This document shows positions 35,524-43,104 of a stretch of DNA of 46,989 nt, piece after piece. The position numbers and the translations under genes were made by a program. The notes under the pieces are model-generated. The model was not told the DNA's origin, ran no database searches, and saw only the letters and a list, made by a program, of their open reading frames with translations. How positions within the stretch are numbered: position 1 is the stretch's first letter; every line of letters starts with the position of its first letter. The stretch is from Candidatus Gastranaerophilales bacterium (lineage in GTDB: Bacteria; Cyanobacteriota; Vampirovibrionia; Gastranaerophilales; Gastranaerophilaceae), in NCBI GenBank assembly GCA_944322945.1, contig CALUQN010000020.1, forward strand, positions 1-46,989, read 5' to 3'.

Positions 35524-36414
35524 ATGAGCGAAGTTATGACTGAATACCGTAACGAAAACACAAAAGACATTGATATTCTGCCAACCATAGAAATGGTTCA
35601 AAAGATGAATGAGGAAGACAAAATAGTTGCGCTTGCTGTTGAAGATGAACTAGAACACATCGCGCAGGCTGTAGACATTATTGCAAAACAATTTTTAAAA
35701 GGCGGAAAACTTTACTATTTTGGCGCAGGAACTTCAGGACGTCTGGGCATCCTTGACGCATCAGAATGTCCGCCGACATTCAGTGTAAACCCTGATATGG
35801 TTCAGGGGATTATGGCCGGCGGCGACAAGGCGTTCAGAATTGCTGTCGAGGGCGCGGAAGATGATGTTGAAGCCGGCAGACGCGATGCGGAAGTTTTAAC
35901 TGATAAAGATGTCGCGGTTGCAATTTCTGCAAGCGGTAATCCTAAATACCTTCTGGGTGTTTTGCAACAGGCTGACAAGGTTAACGCCAAAACAATTGCG
36001 CTTACCTGCAATTCAAAAGCTCTAATTGCAGAAGATGCGGGGCTGACTATTTGTGTGGAAGTAGGGCCGGAAGTCATTGCGGGCTCAAGCAGGTTAAAAG
36101 CCGGGACTGCACAAAAAATGGTTCTTAATATGCTGACAACAGGTGCAATGATTAAAATAGGCAAGACTTATCAGAACTTTATGATTGATTTGAAGGCGTC
36201 AAACGAAAAATTGAAAGACCGCGCAATAAGAATTGTTGCACAAATTGCGGGTGTCACTCACAGTGATGCTCTTGCTGCACTCTTGGAATGTAATTGGGAG
36301 ATAAAAACAGCGATAGTTATGATTTTGAGAAAAGTCGCACCTGACGAGGCAAGACTTGAACTCAAAAAGCATTGCGGGGTTTTGCGTAAACTTCTCACCA
36401 AAGAGCTTGTGTAG
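35524..36414 (+). CDS. murQ: N-acetylmuramic acid 6-phosphate etherase
   Basis: Cleaves the lactyl ether of MurNAc-6-phosphate to give GlcNAc-6-phosphate and D-lactate in cell-wall recycling. The 296-residue SIS-domain protein has the sugar-phosphate signature FGAGTSGRLGILDASECPPTF near residues 63-83 (split: FGAGTSGRLG, then DASECPPTF), ISASGNPKYLLG and GSSRLKAGTAQKMVLN. Length is typical. AGGAGG precedes the ATG. No MurNAc transporter or kinase is near. D-lactate release is of interest beside the nickel-pincer genes (lactate racemase is the best-known user of that cofactor), but the link is only a thought. Confidence 0.95.
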   Translation: MSEVMTEYRNENTKDIDILPTIEMVQKMNEEDKIVALAVEDELEHIAQAVDIIAKQFLKGGKLYYFGAGTSGRLGILDASECPPTFSVNPDMVQGIMAGGDKAFRIAVEGAEDDVEAGRRDAEVLTDKDVAVAISASGNPKYLLGVLQQADKVNAKTIALTCNSKALIAEDAGLTICVEVGPEVIAGSSRLKAGTAQKMVLNMLTTGAMIKIGKTYQNFMIDLKASNEKLKDRAIRIVAQIAGVTHSDALAALLECNWEIKTAIVMILRKVAPDEARLELKKHCGVLRKLLTKELV

Positions 36415-36465
36415 ACAAACCGGTCGCATTATTGTAAAATATAAACAGAGGGAAAGAGTATAAAT

Positions 36466-37467
36466 ATGAAATTAACAGTGATAGGTGCAGGATGCTGGGG
36501 GCTTACACTCGCCTGGCTTTTGACAGACAATTTTGATGATGTAACGGTTTGGGGACGTGCTCAGGATTTATCAGAAGATTTACTAAAGAACAAGCACACC
36601 TCAAAACCGCTGGAAGTCCAGCTTGCTGATAAGGTTGAAATTACATCAGACCTTGCTTCTGCTATCAAAGACGCTGATATAATTTTGAATGTTGTTGCAA
36701 CATCCGGAACACGTGATGTTTGCGAAAATTTGAAAAAAGCAGGTATTAAAAAAGAACAAATTTTGGTCAACGCTTCAAAAGGTATTGAACTTCCGTCGTT
36801 GATGAGAATGTCCGAGGTTATAAAATCAGTTTTACCTGACCAAAATCTGGCAATTCTTTCCGGCCCTACTCTTGCAAAAGAAGTTCTGGCAGGCAAACCC
36901 ACAGCTGCATCTGTTGCGTCTGACGATATGAAAATCGCTGAATTTGTTCAAAAATATTGCAATGTACCGGGACGTTTCAGACTTTATACAAATTCCGACG
37001 TGATAGGCGTTGAACTTGGCGGCAGCCTGAAAAACGTAATAGCAATAGCCTCAGGTTTTGCGCATGCAATGAATTTAGGCGACAATTGCACCGGCACACT
37101 CCTCACCCGCGGTATGGCTGAAATTGTCAGAGTTAGTATCAATCTTGGTGCTAATCCGTCGACGCTGTACGGACTATCCGGAATGGGAGATTTGATTGCG
37201 ACCTGTTCAAGTCCTATGTCAAGAAATTATACTGTGGGGTATATGCTTGGACAGGGTAAAAAAATTGACGATATATTAAGAGAATTAGGCTCTGTGGCAG
37301 AAGGTGTTAAAACTTCTAAAGCTATATGTGAACTGGCTAAAAAACTTGATATAGAAGTACCGGTTTCAAATGCGATTTATGAAGCTGTTTATACTGATAT
37401 AACGCCTAAAGAGCTGCTTGATAAATTAATGAACCGTAAACTCAAAGAAGAAGAAAGATACGTATAA
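36466..37467 (+). CDS. gpsA: Glycerol-3-phosphate dehydrogenase [NAD(P)+]
   Basis: Reduces dihydroxyacetone phosphate to sn-glycerol-3-phosphate for phospholipid synthesis. The 333-residue protein starts MKLTVIGAGCWGLTLAW (nucleotide loop), has LVNASKGIEL near residue 102, ILSGPTLAKEV near 133, the catalytic-region GVELGGSLKNVIAIASG near 186 (Lys in GSLKN), and the YGLSGMGDLIATCSS segment. Length is normal. AGAGGGA is the ribosome site. The stop overlaps the start of ricT by 1 nt, so the two are coupled. Confidence 0.96.
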   Translation: MKLTVIGAGCWGLTLAWLLTDNFDDVTVWGRAQDLSEDLLKNKHTSKPLEVQLADKVEITSDLASAIKDADIILNVVATSGTRDVCENLKKAGIKKEQILVNASKGIELPSLMRMSEVIKSVLPDQNLAILSGPTLAKEVLAGKPTAASVASDDMKIAEFVQKYCNVPGRFRLYTNSDVIGVELGGSLKNVIAIASGFAHAMNLGDNCTGTLLTRGMAEIVRVSINLGANPSTLYGLSGMGDLIATCSSPMSRNYTVGYMLGQGKKIDDILRELGSVAEGVKTSKAICELAKKLDIEVPVSNAIYEAVYTDITPKELLDKLMNRKLKEEERYV

Positions 37468-38402
37468 TGACCGAAAAAAATTATGCAGTCAGATATTTGA
37501 AAAATACTTATTACCCCGTGATTATCCCTGATAATATTACGGTTGAAGACGGGCAGATGATTTTGGTTCGTACGGAAAAGGGCGAGGAAGCTTTAAAAGT
37601 CTTTACGGTCAATTCTCAAATTGCTGAAATTTGGAATCGCAGCAATATTAAACCTGATCCTTTGCCGTTTGTCAGGGTAATGTCGCAGCGTGATTTACAA
37701 ATTCTTGACGACATAAAAAAAGAGGAAGTAGAATCATTTTTTAAGTGTCAGGCGCTTGTAAAACAACACAAACTAACAATGAATCTTGTTCAGTGCCGCA
37801 TAACTTTTGACAAAAGAAAAATAACTTTTTATTATACAGCACCGGAGCGTGTGGATTTTCGTGCACTATTGAAAGATTTAACGCAGGTGTTTACGCGTGT
37901 AAGGATTGATTTGCGCCATATCGGCGTACGTGACGAGACCTCAATTTTAGAGGGAACAGGTGTTTGCGGGAGACCGTTCTGCTGTTCAAGCTTTTTGAGA
38001 AAATTTGCGACAATTAACGTTAAACTCGCAAAAGATCAGGGGATGCCTATAGCGCCGGGAAAAATTTCCGGAACTTGCGGAAGACTTTTGTGCTGTTTAA
38101 CTTATGAATATTCTAACTATATTGACGCAGCAAAAGGTATGCCGCCTGTCGGTTCATCTGTTATGACACCGGACGGGCTTGGTAAAGTTTACTATCTGCA
38201 ATTTTTGAGCGGAAAAGTCGCTGTTAAAATGGAAGACGGCAAGGTCAAAGAATTTCCGAAAGGTGATATTGAAATGGTTGACGCTGATGTCAATGTTGAA
38301 ATTGACATTCCGAATATAAATACTGCTTATGTAGAAGAGGAAGAGCATATAGATATCAAGCAGCTTGAAGACGACAAAAACAGCTCAACCGGGAATATTT
38401 AA
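37467..38402 (+). CDS. ricT: PSP1-domain protein RicT (YaaT)
   Basis: 311 residues. Residues 1-180 hold the PSP1 core, and conserved cysteines occur as GVCGRPFCC and GTCGRLLCC near residues 168 and 210. In Bacillus, RicT with RicA and RicF forms an Fe-S containing complex that helps RNase Y process mRNAs. The C-terminal tail is acidic (EEEEHIDIKQLEDD). It overlaps gpsA by 1 nt. RicA and RicF are not in the window, so the partner set in this organism is open. Confidence 0.87.
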   Translation: MTEKNYAVRYLKNTYYPVIIPDNITVEDGQMILVRTEKGEEALKVFTVNSQIAEIWNRSNIKPDPLPFVRVMSQRDLQILDDIKKEEVESFFKCQALVKQHKLTMNLVQCRITFDKRKITFYYTAPERVDFRALLKDLTQVFTRVRIDLRHIGVRDETSILEGTGVCGRPFCCSSFLRKFATINVKLAKDQGMPIAPGKISGTCGRLLCCLTYEYSNYIDAAKGMPPVGSSVMTPDGLGKVYYLQFLSGKVAVKMEDGKVKEFPKGDIEMVDADVNVEIDIPNINTAYVEEEEHIDIKQLEDDKNSSTGNI

Positions 38403-38449
38403 TTTATCCGTTTGTCAAAAGGTGCTCTTGCATGTTGTTAAAATTAAAC

Positions 38450-38470
38450 GTCAGGCGGTGCCTGACCTAC
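38450..38470 (-). repeat. REP-like hairpin of a second sequence type with GTAG foot
   Basis: Stem GTCAGGC, loop GGT, stem GCCTGAC, then CTAC. On the minus strand it is GTAG directly before a perfect 7-bp hairpin, the same layout as the RAYT-linked repeats at 4.8-6.0 kb but with a different stem. It lies between ricT and the SMR gene. Confidence 0.6.
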
Positions 38471-38641
38471 AGTATCAGCTGCGCGTTTGCGCTAATGAAA
38501 CTTGTGAAAGTAATCAATTACTAATAATTTTAATATTACTTTATTATATTCTGCGCACATTTTTTGTATTTTTGCAACATTCGGGAGAATGTTTTTATTA
38601 TTTTGAAAACTTGCTATATTCGTTTTGTAAAGGAGAATTTG

Positions 38642-38956
38642 ATGAGTTGGATATATTTGATACTTGCTATAATTTTTGAAACATTAGGAACAACATTTTT
38701 GAAAATGTCAAATGGATTTTCGGTTCTTCTTCCGTCAATTGGTGTGATTTTCGGGTATATATTGTGTTTTTTATTCTTGTCGTATGCGCTCAAAACAATA
38801 GATATGAGTGTTGCGTATGCTATATGGGGAGCGTTTGGAATTTTATTAATCAGTGCAATTGGTATGATATTTTTTCACGAGTCAATAAGCTTTTTGAAAG
38901 TAGCATCAATTTTGTTAATAATTCTGGGCACGGTAGGCTTGCGTATGGCTAATTAG
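38642..38956 (+). CDS. Small multidrug resistance (SMR) family transporter
   Basis: 104 residues from the ATG at 38642 (AAGGAG upstream); an earlier in-frame ATG lies before the promoter-like TATATT at 38615-38620 and is rejected. Four spans are seen, with the essential Glu13 in IIFETLGTTFLKMSNGF and the second-half signature ALKTIDMSVAYAIWGAFG. EmrE-like homodimers exchange protons for cationic compounds or guanidinium. Only one SMR gene is present, so it is probably a homodimer. Confidence 0.92.
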   Translation: MSWIYLILAIIFETLGTTFLKMSNGFSVLLPSIGVIFGYILCFLFLSYALKTIDMSVAYAIWGAFGILLISAIGMIFFHESISFLKVASILLIILGTVGLRMAN

Positions 38957-38976
38957 GAGCAAACAAGTTTGATTTT

Positions 38977-39948
38977 TTAGTCAGAAATCTTGTCGTACAA
39001 GTGACAATTAACAGAGTGGGAGTCTGTAATTTTTTTATTATCTGCAGGTGTGCTTTTGCAGATATCCATGCAATATTGACATCTGGTGTGAAATTTGCAT
39101 CCCTGCGGAAGATTTGCAGGGGACGGCAGGTCGCCTTGCAGGATTATTTCTTCTTTTTTACCGGTAAGCTGCGGCACAGAACTCAAGAGCGCTTTTGTGT
39201 ACGGGTGTTTTGGGGTGTTGAAAATTTCATCAGTCTTTCCGATTTCTACAATTTCACCCAGATACATAATCGCAACCCTGTCAGCCAGATATTTAATCAC
39301 ACTCATATCATGAGTGATAAGTAAAAAAGTCAGATTGAAACTTTCTTTCAAGTCTTTCAAAAGATTGATAATCTGGGCTTGTATGCTTACATCCAGAGCA
39401 CTTACAGGCTCGTCAGCAAGTATAAATTCAGGATTTAAAACGAGCGCTCGAGCTATTGCAATCCTCTGGCGCTGTCCGCCGGAAAACTCGTGCGGATATT
39501 TGTACAGAGCTTCTCTTGTTAATCCTGTTTTTTCAGCTTTTTCAAAGATAATTTTGTCGATTTCATCGTTTGTATATGATGTATTTATTTTTAAAGGTTC
39601 CCTGAGAGTGTCTATTATTTTCATTTTAGGATTAAGGCTTGCATAAGGGTTCTGAAAAATCATCTGGGCTTTAGTGCGGAAGTTTTTCAGTTCCTTTTTA
39701 TCCATAGTGAGAATATTTTTGCCCTCAAAATCAATTTCACCTGATTTTGCATCTTCAAGTTTTATTATCGCTCTTGCAAGTGTTGATTTGCCGCAGCCTG
39801 ATTCGCCCGCAATCGCAAGAATTTCTCCTCTCTTTATATCAAGCGACACTCCGTTTACCGCATGAATTGTCTCTTTTTTGCCTAAAATTCCTTTATTCGT
39901 ATTGTATTCAACAACAAGATTTTTAATTTCAATCAAATTTTCAACCAT
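38977..39948 (-). CDS. Oligopeptide/dipeptide ABC transporter ATPase (OppF/DppF-type)
   Basis: 323 residues with Walker A GESGCGKST near residue 46, FSGGQRQRIAIARAL as the ABC signature, Walker B FILADEP, the switch His in LLITHDMS, and the C-terminal oligopeptide-type extension with clustered cysteines (CKFHTRCQYCMDIC). The C-terminal extension marks it as OppF/DppF rather than a general ABC protein. No permease, binding protein or OppD gene is adjacent, so it is an orphan here. TTGCAT-17-TAATAT ends 6 nt before the ATG and no Shine-Dalgarno is visible. Confidence 0.92.
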   Translation of the reverse strand: MVENLIEIKNLVVEYNTNKGILGKKETIHAVNGVSLDIKRGEILAIAGESGCGKSTLARAIIKLEDAKSGEIDFEGKNILTMDKKELKNFRTKAQMIFQNPYASLNPKMKIIDTLREPLKINTSYTNDEIDKIIFEKAEKTGLTREALYKYPHEFSGGQRQRIAIARALVLNPEFILADEPVSALDVSIQAQIINLLKDLKESFNLTFLLITHDMSVIKYLADRVAIMYLGEIVEIGKTDEIFNTPKHPYTKALLSSVPQLTGKKEEIILQGDLPSPANLPQGCKFHTRCQYCMDICKSTPADNKKITDSHSVNCHLYDKISD

Positions 39949-39954
39949 AGAATG

Positions 39955-39983
39955 ATATTAACTTAATTTTTAAATTAATGCAA
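39955..39983 (-). promoter_or_regulatory. Promoter of the OppF-type gene, leaderless start predicted
   Basis: On the minus strand, TTGCAT (39978-39983), 17-bp spacer, TAATAT (39955-39960), then 6 nt to the ATG at 39948. The last ten bases before the spacer end (GTTAATATCA) match the RAYT promoter. Confidence 0.5.
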
Positions 39984-40051
39984 TCAGTCAGCTATGGGGT
40001 AATAAAAAGGCGATAAGACTGGGCTTCGATATTGTATTAAGTCTGTAATCC

Positions 40052-40648
40052 CTAAATTTCGCGTCGTCCCTCAATTGCTTTGGCAATAGTAATTTCATCA
40101 GCGTACTCCAAATCCGCGCCCACCGGCAATCCGAACGCAATTCTGGAAATTTTTATGCCAAAAGGCTTCATTAATTTAGTCAGATAAAGACTTGTAGCCT
40201 CACCTTCGACTGACGGGCTGAGCGCAAGGATAACTTCCTGTACTTCTTCAGATGTAAGTCTTGTCAAAAGCTCTTTAATTCTTATATCATCTGCCCCGAT
40301 GCCGTCCATAGGCGAAATTAAACCTTGCAGAACGTGATACAAACCTTTATATTCGTTTGTTTTTTCAATTGCAATAAGATCTTTAGTTTCAGCAACAACA
40401 CAGATAGTTGAGCGGTCTCGTTTTGTTGACTGGCAAATCTCACACGGGCTTGTGGAGGACAGATTAAAACAAACTTCACATGTATGGGTGTTTGCTTTTG
40501 CATCAATTATAGCCTGTGCGAATTTTTGAACTTCATTTTCCGGCATTCTCAAAAGGTAAAACGCCATTCTTTGTGCGGATTTTGGTCCGACTGACGGAAA
40601 TTTTTGAAAATGCTCAATGAGTGTTGCAATTGATTTAGGATAAATCAT
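40052..40648 (-). CDS. recR: Recombination protein RecR
   Basis: 198 residues. RecR clamps onto DNA with RecO and loads RecA at gaps. It has the N-terminal helix-hairpin-helix (FPSVGPKSAQRMAF), the four-Cys zinc motif (CEVCFNLSSTSPCEIC near residues 56-71) and a Toprim domain starting at ICVVAETKDLIAIEKT. GLISPMDGIGADDIRI follows. Length is typical. It overlaps the ybaB-like gene by 1 nt, the conserved ybaB-recR pair. Confidence 0.97.
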   Translation of the reverse strand: MIYPKSIATLIEHFQKFPSVGPKSAQRMAFYLLRMPENEVQKFAQAIIDAKANTHTCEVCFNLSSTSPCEICQSTKRDRSTICVVAETKDLIAIEKTNEYKGLYHVLQGLISPMDGIGADDIRIKELLTRLTSEEVQEVILALSPSVEGEATSLYLTKLMKPFGIKISRIAFGLPVGADLEYADEITIAKAIEGRREI

Positions 40649-40980
40649 TAAAACAATCCCGGAATATTAATTCCGCCTGTTGCAGCTTTCATTTTTTCTT
40701 CCATTTGAGCGGCAGCCTTGTTGCTAGCCTGCTGGATTGCTGCTGATATAATATCTTCCATCATTTCAACTGTTTCAGAGTCAACTGATGCAGGGTTATC
40801 AGGATTGATAGCTTCCGGCGACAGTTTAATTGATTTGAATTTGCCGAGTCCGTCGCAAATAACTTTGACAGAGCCGCCTGCAGACTCGCCTGAAATCTCA
40901 AGATTAGCAAGTTCTTCCTGGGTCTTTTTCAATTTTTTTTGTATATTTTGTGCCTGCTGCATCATTTGCATAATGTTCAT
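40648..40980 (-). CDS. YbaB/EbfC family nucleoid-associated protein
   Basis: 110 residues. The family forms dimers that bind DNA. It begins MNIMQMMQQAQNIQKKLKKTQEEL (a long helix), has the ISGESAGGSVKVICDGLGKFKSIKL beta part, and ends with a helix and a Gly-rich tail. AAGGAGG precedes the ATG by 10 nt. It is translationally coupled to recR. The promoter lies in the 51-bp gap shared with the divergent protease gene. Confidence 0.93.
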   Translation of the reverse strand: MNIMQMMQQAQNIQKKLKKTQEELANLEISGESAGGSVKVICDGLGKFKSIKLSPEAINPDNPASVDSETVEMMEDIISAAIQQASNKAAAQMEEKMKAATGGINIPGLF

Positions 40981-41015
40981 GATTAAATGTCCTCCTTAGT
41001 CTTTTTGCGGTTTTT

Positions 41016-41025
41016 ATTATACAAT
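41016..41025. promoter_or_regulatory. Overlapping back-to-back -10 elements
   Basis: The ten bases ATTATACAAT hold TATAAT on the minus strand (41016-41021, serving ybaB-recR) and TACAAT on the plus strand (41020-41025, serving the protease gene), overlapping by 2 bp. The plus-strand hexamer ends 6 nt before the ATG at 41032, so that transcript is probably leaderless, while the ybaB side has a normal leader with AAGGAGG. Confidence 0.5.
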
Positions 41026-41031
41026 AAAAAT

Positions 41032-41814
41032 ATGAATAAGAAAACCTATGTACAAGAATCTTTAAGAAACGGGCGGATAATGCGCTGGACAATGATGCCC
41101 TTAAAGGTTTATGTTGCACCGATGAAATTTTATTCAAAGCAGGGTGAGGATTACAAGTACAGGGGATTAGTAAAGCGTGCACTTGACGAGTGGCAGTCGG
41201 CGACAAAGGGCAGAGTTTCTTTTACGCTTGTGGGCACTCTGTTGGAATCTAATGTTAATGTTGACTGGAAAAGGGTTGAGCGAAAAGCTCTCGGGCATTG
41301 TTATTTCCAGTTTGATGCGGCACAGAGGCTTTACAGTGCAGAGGTTTCAATCGGTTTGACAGACGGAATTATACACAGTGATTATATGGATGAAGACGAG
41401 GTTTACCATACAATCCTGCATGAAATCGGGCATGCTCTGGGGCTCGGGCATAGTCCTTACAAAACCGATATTATGTACACCCCGCACCAGAAAGGTGTGA
41501 ACAGAGTCTCAGAGGGCGATATTTTGACAGTAAACTGGTTGTACAAACTTCCGCAGGGTGCAAAGGTTTCGGAAGTTGCATCGCAATTGGGTGTCGGCGG
41601 TTATGACATAGACGATATTATAACCAAATATATGAATAAAGCTTCCGGTAAAACTCAAGACAGCCAGCCGGAACATAAAAAAGTAGTCAAGCGCAGAGAT
41701 TTGCTGGAAGAACAGGAAAAAATAGCACTTTTGCGCAAATATCATTTAACCCTGCAGAGCGTGAGTATGTCTGAGGAGCTTAAAAAATTTTTTCAAAAAC
41801 CGCAGGATAAGTAA
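41032..41814 (+). CDS. Matrixin-like zinc metalloprotease (metzincin)
   Basis: 260 residues from the ATG at 41032; an earlier ATG at 40987 lies upstream of the -10 and is rejected. The zinc site HEIGHALGLGH gives His130, Glu131, His134 and His140, followed by the Met-turn DIMYTP (Met148), the metzincin layout. The N-terminal part (residues 16-120) fits the matrixin fold, with YRGLVKRALDEWQ and the VSIGLTDG segment. No signal peptide or propeptide Cys switch is visible, so it may be cytoplasmic or exported in another way. The C-terminal 80 residues are charged and helical. Substrate unknown. Confidence 0.82.
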   Translation: MNKKTYVQESLRNGRIMRWTMMPLKVYVAPMKFYSKQGEDYKYRGLVKRALDEWQSATKGRVSFTLVGTLLESNVNVDWKRVERKALGHCYFQFDAAQRLYSAEVSIGLTDGIIHSDYMDEDEVYHTILHEIGHALGLGHSPYKTDIMYTPHQKGVNRVSEGDILTVNWLYKLPQGAKVSEVASQLGVGGYDIDDIITKYMNKASGKTQDSQPEHKKVVKRRDLLEEQEKIALLRKYHLTLQSVSMSEELKKFFQKPQDK

Positions 41815-41905
41815 TTTTCTGTACGTAGAATTACCGAATTGACGAATTTGCTATCGGCATTGTACACTTATTAAAGTGTTAACTCTGCATAACAAATATA
41901 CTTTG

Positions 41906-41934
41906 TTGGAAATAAATGGCAATTTTCGTATAAT
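41906..41934 (+). promoter_or_regulatory. Promoter of the GNAT-like unknown gene
   Basis: TTGGAA (41906-41911), 17-bp spacer, perfect TATAAT (41929-41934). The leader is about 40 nt, with AGGA 7 nt before the ATG at 41980. A small hairpin (ACACTT/AAGTGT, 41864-41879) precedes it. Confidence 0.7.
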
Positions 41935-41979
41935 GAAATTTTTATATATTAATATAGGGAAAATTTATAGGAAATTGTT

Positions 41980-43095
41980 ATGAATATTACTTGCCTGAGG
42001 TCATTGGTTCGCAATGGGTGGAACATAGCCAATCGCAGAGTGTTACAAAAATTAATAGGCAAAGATGAATGTGTAAAATTATGTGATGAATTTAAAAGAA
42101 TTAGCACAGAATGCGAACAATTGTATTTTGCAAATAATAGAGCTGTTTTTTGTCCAACAGGTGATATTTCTTTATTAAATAAAAATGGTGATTTTGTTTT
42201 AAAAATATCAGCAGAAATACAAGATATCTATGTAAAAAATCATTATCTGCGTTTTGTTAATAAAGATATAAATTTAAAAAATATAATTAGTAAAGTTAAA
42301 GAGTATCAAACTAAAATTGTTAATTATTTTGATAATGCAAAAGAACTTCCGGAATCCACACTTCAATCAAAAACTATGAAAAAACTTTATACTTCTGAAT
42401 TCAAGCCGGTGAGAAGGTTTAATGAAGATGGATATCACGTTACAACTCTTATCGATAATTCTACAGGCAAGTCTGTGGAAGCTTATGTGAAATGTCTGTA
42501 TAATAAAAAAGCATGCTCTCACTGGGAATTTTCTTATCCTGTTGATTATGAAAACTGGGGGATATTTATTAAAAACTCAAAAGGTGAGTATGAAATGGTT
42601 GGCAAACGTTCATTTTATATTGACAAAGAAAAATGCAGACTTCTGCCTGATTGGATGGATTCAATAGATGGCTTTGAGCAATATAGCGGCATAGGGCTTA
42701 GATGTCATCAAATCGGTGTTGAAAGAATGATGCAGGAAAATTTAAGTACTGTAGAAATTTGTGCACAAGGACAAGCCTTTCCATTTCATTATAAAAGCGG
42801 GTTCAGGGTTGTTCAAAGAGCAATAGAAATGCCTAGAGAGAGATTTAATAAAATTTTGGACAATTATGTGGAAGAAAGCGGACTAAGTAAAGAAGTATTA
42901 GAAAAAGTTATGGTTGCAAAATCAGTTGACGATAAAATTGTTTTCGATTCACAAACCATTGAAAATTGGCATAAGCTTTTATATTTGAAGAATAACGGGA
43001 AAATTATGTTAGATGATACTCCTATGGAATTACGCGGAGAATGGTTGGAACGCTGGAAGCAAATGGCTAAAGCCCAACCTATACTTCTTGATTAA
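41980..43095 (+). CDS. Unknown protein with a GNAT-like C-terminal region
   Basis: 371 residues, no signal peptide or membrane span. The first 130 residues are helical and charged with scattered Cys. Residues about 145-280 look like an acetyltransferase fold. There is a beta-rich stretch (YHVTTLIDNSTGKSVEAYVKC), then QYSGIGLRCHQIGVERM (234-250), which resembles the acetyl-CoA loop and helix of GNATs. ICAQGQAFPFHYKSGFRV (260-277) resembles the last conserved GNAT element. The C-terminal 90 residues are helical and unrecognised. GNAT membership is an inference from these two motifs. It has its own promoter and no operon partners. Confidence 0.6.
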   Translation: MNITCLRSLVRNGWNIANRRVLQKLIGKDECVKLCDEFKRISTECEQLYFANNRAVFCPTGDISLLNKNGDFVLKISAEIQDIYVKNHYLRFVNKDINLKNIISKVKEYQTKIVNYFDNAKELPESTLQSKTMKKLYTSEFKPVRRFNEDGYHVTTLIDNSTGKSVEAYVKCLYNKKACSHWEFSYPVDYENWGIFIKNSKGEYEMVGKRSFYIDKEKCRLLPDWMDSIDGFEQYSGIGLRCHQIGVERMMQENLSTVEICAQGQAFPFHYKSGFRVVQRAIEMPRERFNKILDNYVEESGLSKEVLEKVMVAKSVDDKIVFDSQTIENWHKLLYLKNNGKIMLDDTPMELRGEWLERWKQMAKAQPILLD

Positions 43096-43104
43096 ATTAA
43101 AGCC

